Of a stretch of 10,886 nt of DNA, positions 6,826-10,886 are shown piece after piece. Below the pieces are notes generated by a model. It did not search any database and was not told where the DNA came from. It saw nothing but the letters and a program-made list of their open reading frames with translations. The DNA comes from JAAFKA01 sp044348925. Its GTDB lineage: Bacteria > Bacteroidota > Bacteroidia > Cytophagales > Thermoflexibacteraceae. Location: contig JBIKRY010000147.1 in the NCBI GenBank assembly GCA_044348925.1, positions 1 to 10,886 of the forward strand, written 5' to 3'. A program made the position numbers and the translations under genes. Position 1 is the stretch's first letter, and every line of letters starts with the position of its first letter.

Positions 6826-7980
6826 TTACTTTTCAAAACCTTCTAAAGTTTGTGGCACAATCCAGCCATTCATTACTGCATGACGTGCTGCGTCTATGGT
6901 TTCTTGCATCAATACTACCTGCGTGCTTCCCCCATAAAAATCTTTGAAGATTTCATTGACAAACATAGTTCTTGCATGATTTTTTATATCTCGAATATAA
7001 ATAGCTAAAATACGATTTGGATACAATTCTGCTATTTTTCGATAACTCGGTGCATCTTGTTGCCCACTATCTCCAATCAAAATAAATGGTAATGTTGGAT
7101 AAGTGTCCATAATTCGTTGAATTTCTTTGATTTTATGTTCTCCATGGGCATTCATAGAGTTTGCATTTTTATCTAATTCATAACTTCTTAAGCACACTAC
7201 TCCTTCAGGCAAATCGTGAATATCTATCAAATGCACCAAAAAATCATATAAATTCCAAGGACTGCTCGATACATAAAACATTGGATTATGGTTATTGCCT
7301 GTGCTACCTTGTTGCAAAGCCCGATAAAAAGTTCGTACTCCCGAAAAAGGTACTCTGGTCAAAGCATTTTTGGTAAAGGTATTTGTTAGCATTTTGACTA
7401 CATCTGTAGCCGAAGTTTCAATAATTGTATCATCAATATCACTAATGATACCAAAATCTGCTTCTGGTGGTGGTACTAATATTTTACCTTGTTCTTGCAA
7501 CTCACCAACTTCAAACTGTCCAATAGGGGAAGATTGTAACCGAACTTCAAAATTTTCTGTTCTTGGTAAGGCTTGTAATTTTCCTTGTGGTTCTATTTCC
7601 AACTCAAAATAGCCGTCTATATCCGATACTACAATATTTGGCACCCCTTGAAATTTTATTTCCACAATAGCCTGTCCAATAGCATCACTTTCAAACCGTT
7701 TATACATATTCAACATATTGATAAGTGTACTATCTTGTTCGGTTGGTAAGGTAACTTTTTTGGTTTTCAGCACCCTGCCTTTGATATATACTTTTTGGTC
7801 GGAGCCAAAGCCTCGATATACAACTACTTGCACATCACTAAACTTGTCGAGGGTTTCTTGTACTTTGTGTTTTACTGCTTCTATGCCATCTTCAGCTGCT
7901 ACTGCTACTTGTTTTATTAATTGTTTGCTATCTATAGCTGCCGTTATTACTTGCTGTAAAAAATCATTCCAATTTGCCAT
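6826..7980 (-). CDS. App1-like HAD-family phosphatase (DUF2183)
   Basis: This 384-residue protein carries the catalytic domain of yeast App1-type phosphatidate phosphatases, a HAD-like family. The catalytic DxD motif is DIDDT at Asp181/Asp183. The second motif is FYVSSSPWN, and the late acidic motif is IGDSGQQD, with Asp304. Residues about 45-170 form a beta-rich N-terminal region with a VYIKGRVL...GYFELEIEP pattern, perhaps a carrier-type beta-sandwich. The ATG at 7980 (MANWNDFLQQ) is chosen over an in-frame GTG at 8022. A candidate promoter (TTG at 8051-8053, TAATTTAG at 8026-8033, minus strand, 17-bp spacing) would start transcription near that GTG. No signal peptide is seen. It lies 73 bp after hpt on the same strand. 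The lipid substrate is inferred from the family only. Confidence 0.88.
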   Translation of the reverse strand: MANWNDFLQQVITAAIDSKQLIKQVAVAAEDGIEAVKHKVQETLDKFSDVQVVVYRGFGSDQKVYIKGRVLKTKKVTLPTEQDSTLINMLNMYKRFESDAIGQAIVEIKFQGVPNIVVSDIDGYFELEIEPQGKLQALPRTENFEVRLQSSPIGQFEVGELQEQGKILVPPPEADFGIISDIDDTIIETSATDVVKMLTNTFTKNALTRVPFSGVRTFYRALQQGSTGNNHNPMFYVSSSPWNLYDFLVHLIDIHDLPEGVVCLRSYELDKNANSMNAHGEHKIKEIQRIMDTYPTLPFILIGDSGQQDAPSYRKIAELYPNRILAIYIRDIKNHARTMFVNEIFKDFYGGSTQVVLMQETIDAARHAVMNGWIVPQTLEGFEK

Positions 7981-8053
7981 AGTGTTTGTGTTTATAGGTA
8001 AAAATAAATAAATTTTAACCACTTACTAAATTAATGCCCATTCCAAATACCAA

Positions 8054-8587
8054 CTATTGGGCTACAATGTGAATATCTTTCAAATTACGTCCATATCCGT
8101 CATAATCTAAACCATATCCTACTACAAATTTGTTTTCGATTTCAAAGCCTATATATTTAATATCTAAGTCTTCTTGTAGTGCTGACGGTTTCAATAACAA
8201 ACTAACTATTTCGAGGGAAGCAGGTTGTAATTGTTGCATATCATTGATAATTTCGGTCATCGTGAGTCCTGTATCTATGATGTCTTCAATAAGTAGGACA
8301 TGGCGATTTTTTACTTCACTTGTCAGTCCAATTAATTTATCGACTTCACCCGAACTAATCATTTTGCGATACGAAGTATATTTGATAAAGGTAAATTCTA
8401 TCGACAAGTTTAATGCCCTTGCCAAATCTGCTGCAAAAATAAAAGAGCCGTTGAGAATACCAATACATAATACTTGTTTGCCTGCATAATCAGTATCGAT
8501 GCGTTTGGCAAGTTCCGTAATTCTGTTTTCAATTTGTTGTGCAGTGATAAAAGGCACAAATTTTTTATCTTTGATAGTAATAGACAT
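8054..8587 (-). CDS. hpt: Hypoxanthine phosphoribosyltransferase
   Basis: This cytoplasmic purine-salvage enzyme joins hypoxanthine (often also guanine) to PRPP, giving IMP or GMP. It is 177 residues from the ATG at 8587 (MSITIKDKKF), a normal length. Conserved elements are the GILNGSFIFAADL pyrophosphate loop (43-55), the KYTSYRKMISSGEV flexible-loop region (69-82), the PRPP motif VLLIEDIIDTGLT (97-109) and the C-terminal FVVGYGLDYDGYGRNL block. An in-frame ATG at 8614 would add nine residues (MFAIQNFLQ), but it overlaps a good -7 promoter element, so the later start is preferred. It lies between the small secreted protein gene (62 bp upstream) and the App1-like gene (73 bp downstream), all on the minus strand. 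Confidence 0.96.
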   Translation of the reverse strand: MSITIKDKKFVPFITAQQIENRITELAKRIDTDYAGKQVLCIGILNGSFIFAADLARALNLSIEFTFIKYTSYRKMISSGEVDKLIGLTSEVKNRHVLLIEDIIDTGLTMTEIINDMQQLQPASLEIVSLLLKPSALQEDLDIKYIGFEIENKFVVGYGLDYDGYGRNLKDIHIVAQ

Positions 8588-8607
8588 TTGCAAAAAGTTT
8601 TGAATTG

Positions 8608-8615
8608 CAAACATA
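8608..8615 (-). promoter_or_regulatory. Candidate -7 element for hpt (TATGTTTG)
   Basis: On the minus strand, 8615-8608 reads TATGTTTG, a full match to TAnnTTTG, 20 bp before the preferred hpt ATG. A TTG upstream exists, but its spacing (about 24 bp) is slightly long. If the element is real, hpt has its own promoter with a very short leader, and the ATG at 8614 cannot be the start. Confidence 0.4.
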
Positions 8616-8648
8616 CTAAAATCTCTGCAATATCTATTACAAGCAGAT

Positions 8649-9116
8649 TTAGTTATTTTTTGGCAATAGTTCTATTTGTCCACATTGCGAAAATTTTACT
8701 TTAGGTTTTAGCCCAAAAGTATGCGTTTTCATATATTCCTCAAAATATTGGATAAACTGTCTAGAAAAATCACTTTCTTTTTTAAAATGATATGCAAAAT
8801 GGTCTAAATGTCCTTCGCCATTAAAATATAGACACAAATCTACTACTTGTTTTTTGGACGGATACAGTCCTTTGCTATGATAAAAAGCTATAAAATTTTC
8901 CCACAAGTTGTGCCATTCCTTATCCATAATTTTAAATTTTTCGTCTTCGGATTTTATCTCGGCAAATTCTATCACATCAAAATGTGGATATTCTTTTACT
9001 CTTTCATCATATTTTTCTTTGCTCAATTTTTTGAAATGCACAATTTCAGGTCTATTTTGTGCAAAAACTATCGTATGCAATAGCAATACTATAGTAAAAA
9101 TAAAGGTTATTTTCAT
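8649..9116 (-). CDS. Small secreted protein of unknown function
   Basis: This 155-residue protein starts at the ATG at 9116. The start is chosen because it gives a clear signal peptide (MKITFIFTIVLLLHTIVFAQ) with probable cleavage after VFA or VFAQ. The open frame extends upstream to 9320, but that part crosses a repeat element and is rich in Tyr and Phe, so it is not believed. The mature part is rich in Lys, Glu, Phe and His. It has one cysteine pair candidate (Cys in VDLCLYFNGEG and in KFSQCGQIELL). The segment from VVDLCLYFNGEGHLDHF to KVKFSQCGQIELLP faintly recalls the strand-helix-strand pattern of TonB C-terminal-like domains, but the match is too weak to name it. It precedes hpt by 62 bp and probably acts in the periplasm or outside the cell. 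Confidence 0.75.
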   Translation of the reverse strand: MKITFIFTIVLLLHTIVFAQNRPEIVHFKKLSKEKYDERVKEYPHFDVIEFAEIKSEDEKFKIMDKEWHNLWENFIAFYHSKGLYPSKKQVVDLCLYFNGEGHLDHFAYHFKKESDFSRQFIQYFEEYMKTHTFGLKPKVKFSQCGQIELLPKNN

Positions 9117-9194
9117 TGATTTGTCTTGGTTTATAGATACAAAGGCAAAGTAATAAAAAAACTTGTATAAAAGAATTTGTATTTCTATTTTTTG

Positions 9195-9384
9195 GGTTTT
9201 CCGCATCAAAATTATTTTAACCACATAGTAACATAAATACATAGAAGAATATAAATTAATGAAGGTAATATAAGTAAAAAATCTGTGTAAATCTGCGTGT
9301 TCTGTGTTATTTGTGTGCAATATTTGAGCAGTAAGATGAATTTTATTACATAAACCTTACTTTTAAATTTTGATGCGGAAAACC
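9195..9384. mobile_element. MITE-like element, 19-bp perfect terminal inverted repeats
   Basis: Positions 9195-9213 (GGTTTTCCGCATCAAAATT) and 9366-9384 are exact reverse complements at the ends of a 190-bp AT-rich unit. An 11-base direct repeat, TCTATTTTTTG, flanks it at 9184-9194 and 9387-9397, which could be a target-site duplication. The inside carries CACATAG and ACATAG-type repeats and a CTGTGT-rich stretch (9283-9310). No transposase or credible protein is encoded. It lies in the 408-bp gap 9117-9524 between the small secreted protein gene and actC, which otherwise holds only the terminator and AT-rich sequence. Confidence 0.65.
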
Positions 9385-9470
9385 TATCTATTTTTTGTTT
9401 TGCAATAGTGAATAGCAATAAGTAGTTGTAAGTTTTTAATTGTAAATTCGCAAGTATGCATGTAGCAATA

Positions 9471-9503
9471 AAAAAACCTATGAAGATGTTTCATAGGTTT
9501 TTT
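9471..9503 (-). terminator. Rho-independent terminator after actC (bidirectional shape)
   Basis: Arms 9471-9484 and 9490-9503 pair perfectly over 14 bases, with the five-base loop GATGT. The core CCTATGAA stem is bounded by A-runs on one side and T-runs on the other, so it has the form of an intrinsic terminator in both directions. It lies 21 bp past the actC stop codon on the minus strand, so it most likely ends the act transcript. Confidence 0.88.
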
Positions 9504-9524
9504 TATTAATAAATTTTATAACTC

Positions 9525-10886
9525 TTAATGTGTGTGTGCAAGTTCTTTTTCTATTGCTTTTTTATCTGATTCTGGAACTTCGTCATCAGAAATTGTACGT
9601 CTTGCACGATATACTCTTGGATTAGCTTCTTTCCAAACCGATTTTACTTCTGCCATATTTACCACAGGGAAATATTTTGCAAACAAGAAAAAGAAAGTAA
9701 AGAACAAACCAAAACTAAATACATAACACATTACGTCATAAATAGTTGGGCTAAAATATACCCAGCTGGATGGCAAGTAATCTCTATGTAAAGATGTTAC
9801 AATAATTACAAATCTTTCAAACCACATACCAATATTTACGATAATAGACAATACAAATGTCCACATAATACTTGTACGAATTTTTTTAATCCAAAATAAT
9901 TGTGGTGAAAATACGTTACAAGTCATCATAGACCAATATGCCCAAGCATAAGGCCCTGTTGCACGATTGACAAAGGCGTATTGTTCATATTCCACACCAG
10001 AATACCAAGCCACAAAAAACTCGGTTGTATATGCTATACCAACTATAGAACCTGTTACAATGATAATAATGTTCATCATTTCTATGTGTTCCATAGTTAC
10101 ATACGCCTCTAATTTATATACTTTACGAATAACCAACATCAAAGTTAATACCATAGCAAAGCCCGAAAAAATTGCCCCAGCCACAAAGTAAGGAGGGAAA
10201 ATAGTTGTGTGCCAACCTGGAATTACAGAAGTTGCAAAGTCAAAACTTACAATCGTATGTACCGAAAGTACAAGTGGAGTGGACATACCTGCCAAAATCA
10301 AAGATACAGCTTCATAGTGCATCCAAGTTTTTGCCGAACCGTCCCAACCAAAACTCAACATTCCATACATTAAACGGCTAATTTTGGTTACTGCTCTATC
10401 TCTAATAGTTCCAAAATCAGGAATTAAACCAATATACCAGAATACTAAAGAAACAGATAAATACGTACTAATTGCGAATACGTCCCAAATCAATGGAGAG
10501 TTAAAGTTTACCCATAACGAGCCGTATGTATTTGGCAATGGCAAACACCAATATGCCAACCATGTACGTCCTACGTGCATAAGGATAAAACTACCTGCAC
10601 AAAAAACGGCAAAAATAGTCATAGCTTCTGCTGCTCTGTTGATAGATGTACGCCATTTTTGACGAAACAACAGCAATACCGCCGAAATTAGCGTGCCTGC
10701 GTGTCCAATACCTACCCACCAAACAAAGTTGGTGATGTCCCAAGCCCATTCTACAGATTTATTTAAGCCCCAACGTCCAATACCACTCCAGAATAAGTCG
10801 CCTAAATAAATTCCGCCTGCAATAAACATTAATAACGAAAATGCAAAAGCAATCATCCAACTGGTCGTTGGTGATTCTTCTACGCG
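9525..10886 (-). CDS. actC: Alternative complex III subunit ActC (NrfD-like), 5' partial
   Basis: This integral membrane subunit of alternative complex III oxidises menaquinol and passes electrons to cytochrome c or a terminal oxidase. The frame is open to the window edge: ten codons (RVEESPTTSW) precede the Met at 10856, so the true start lies outside. The 453 visible residues form about ten hydrophobic segments, as expected for the NrfD/PsrC family. ActC-typical stretches include ITNFVWWVGIGHAGTLIS, FRQKWRTSINRAAEAMT and NFNSPLIWDVFAISTY. The C-terminal tail from about NMAEVKSVWKEANPR is charged and cytoplasmic. A terminator follows the stop within 21 bp. The usual next gene, actD (DUF3341), is absent downstream. 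Any actA and actB would be upstream of the gene's start, beyond the right edge. Confidence 0.93.
   Translation of the reverse strand, partial: RVEESPTTSWMIAFAFSLLMFIAGGIYLGDLFWSGIGRWGLNKSVEWAWDITNFVWWVGIGHAGTLISAVLLLFRQKWRTSINRAAEAMTIFAVFCAGSFILMHVGRTWLAYWCLPLPNTYGSLWVNFNSPLIWDVFAISTYLSVSLVFWYIGLIPDFGTIRDRAVTKISRLMYGMLSFGWDGSAKTWMHYEAVSLILAGMSTPLVLSVHTIVSFDFATSVIPGWHTTIFPPYFVAGAIFSGFAMVLTLMLVIRKVYKLEAYVTMEHIEMMNIIIIVTGSIVGIAYTTEFFVAWYSGVEYEQYAFVNRATGPYAWAYWSMMTCNVFSPQLFWIKKIRTSIMWTFVLSIIVNIGMWFERFVIIVTSLHRDYLPSSWVYFSPTIYDVMCYVFSFGLFFTFFFLFAKYFPVVNMAEVKSVWKEANPRVYRARRTISDDEVPESDKKAIEKELAHTH

Noticed and set aside
9117..9320. Longer N-terminus for the small secreted protein
   Set aside because: The added 68 residues come from the repeat element and would bury the signal peptide. 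The ATG at 9116 gives a classical exported N-terminus.
9212..9418. 68-residue minus-strand reading frame
   Set aside because: It runs across the MITE-like element and its terminal repeat, is of low complexity and has no sign of selection as a protein.

Overview
The window is AT-rich DNA from a member of the Bacteroidota, probably Cytophagales-like, although the genus cannot be told from the sequence. The support is the gene content: an ActC-type NrfD subunit of alternative complex III, a GSCFA-domain protein, a large secreted DUF5117/DUF4953-type zinc metalloprotease, and starts without Shine-Dalgarno signals that sometimes carry TAnnTTTG-type promoter elements. The genetic code looks standard, and I see no rRNA, tRNA, CRISPR array, phage gene or transposase.

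Layout. Positions 1-260 hold a GC-rich inverted-repeat element cut by the window edge, then a long hairpin beyond the 3' end of hppD. Positions 261-3538 hold three minus-strand genes: hppD (tyrosine catabolism), a GSCFA-domain hydrolase-like protein and a YitT-family membrane protein. The YitT and GSCFA genes are only 44 bp apart and may be co-transcribed. A 260-bp divergent intergenic region separates YitT from the plus-strand metalloprotease (3799-6348). The convergent gap 6349-6825 contains no gene and is filled with nested palindromes and a second copy of the window-start element. Minus-strand genes follow: an App1-like HAD phosphatase (6826-7980), hypoxanthine phosphoribosyltransferase (8054-8587) and a small secreted protein (8649-9116). 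Positions 9117-9524 hold a MITE-like 190-bp element and a strong hairpin terminator. The window ends in the minus-strand actC, whose 5' end lies outside.

The genes look like ordinary housekeeping and envelope functions: aromatic amino acid breakdown, purine salvage, menaquinol oxidation and periplasmic or outer-surface proteolysis. I see no convincing new protein-based system. The most unusual content is non-coding: at least three palindromic repeat types placed between genes, several at gene 3' ends. Their copies share sequence with each other, and one has perfect 19-bp terminal inverted repeats flanked by 11-bp direct repeats. A second point is that actC is followed directly by a terminator, so the usual downstream act genes are not next to it.
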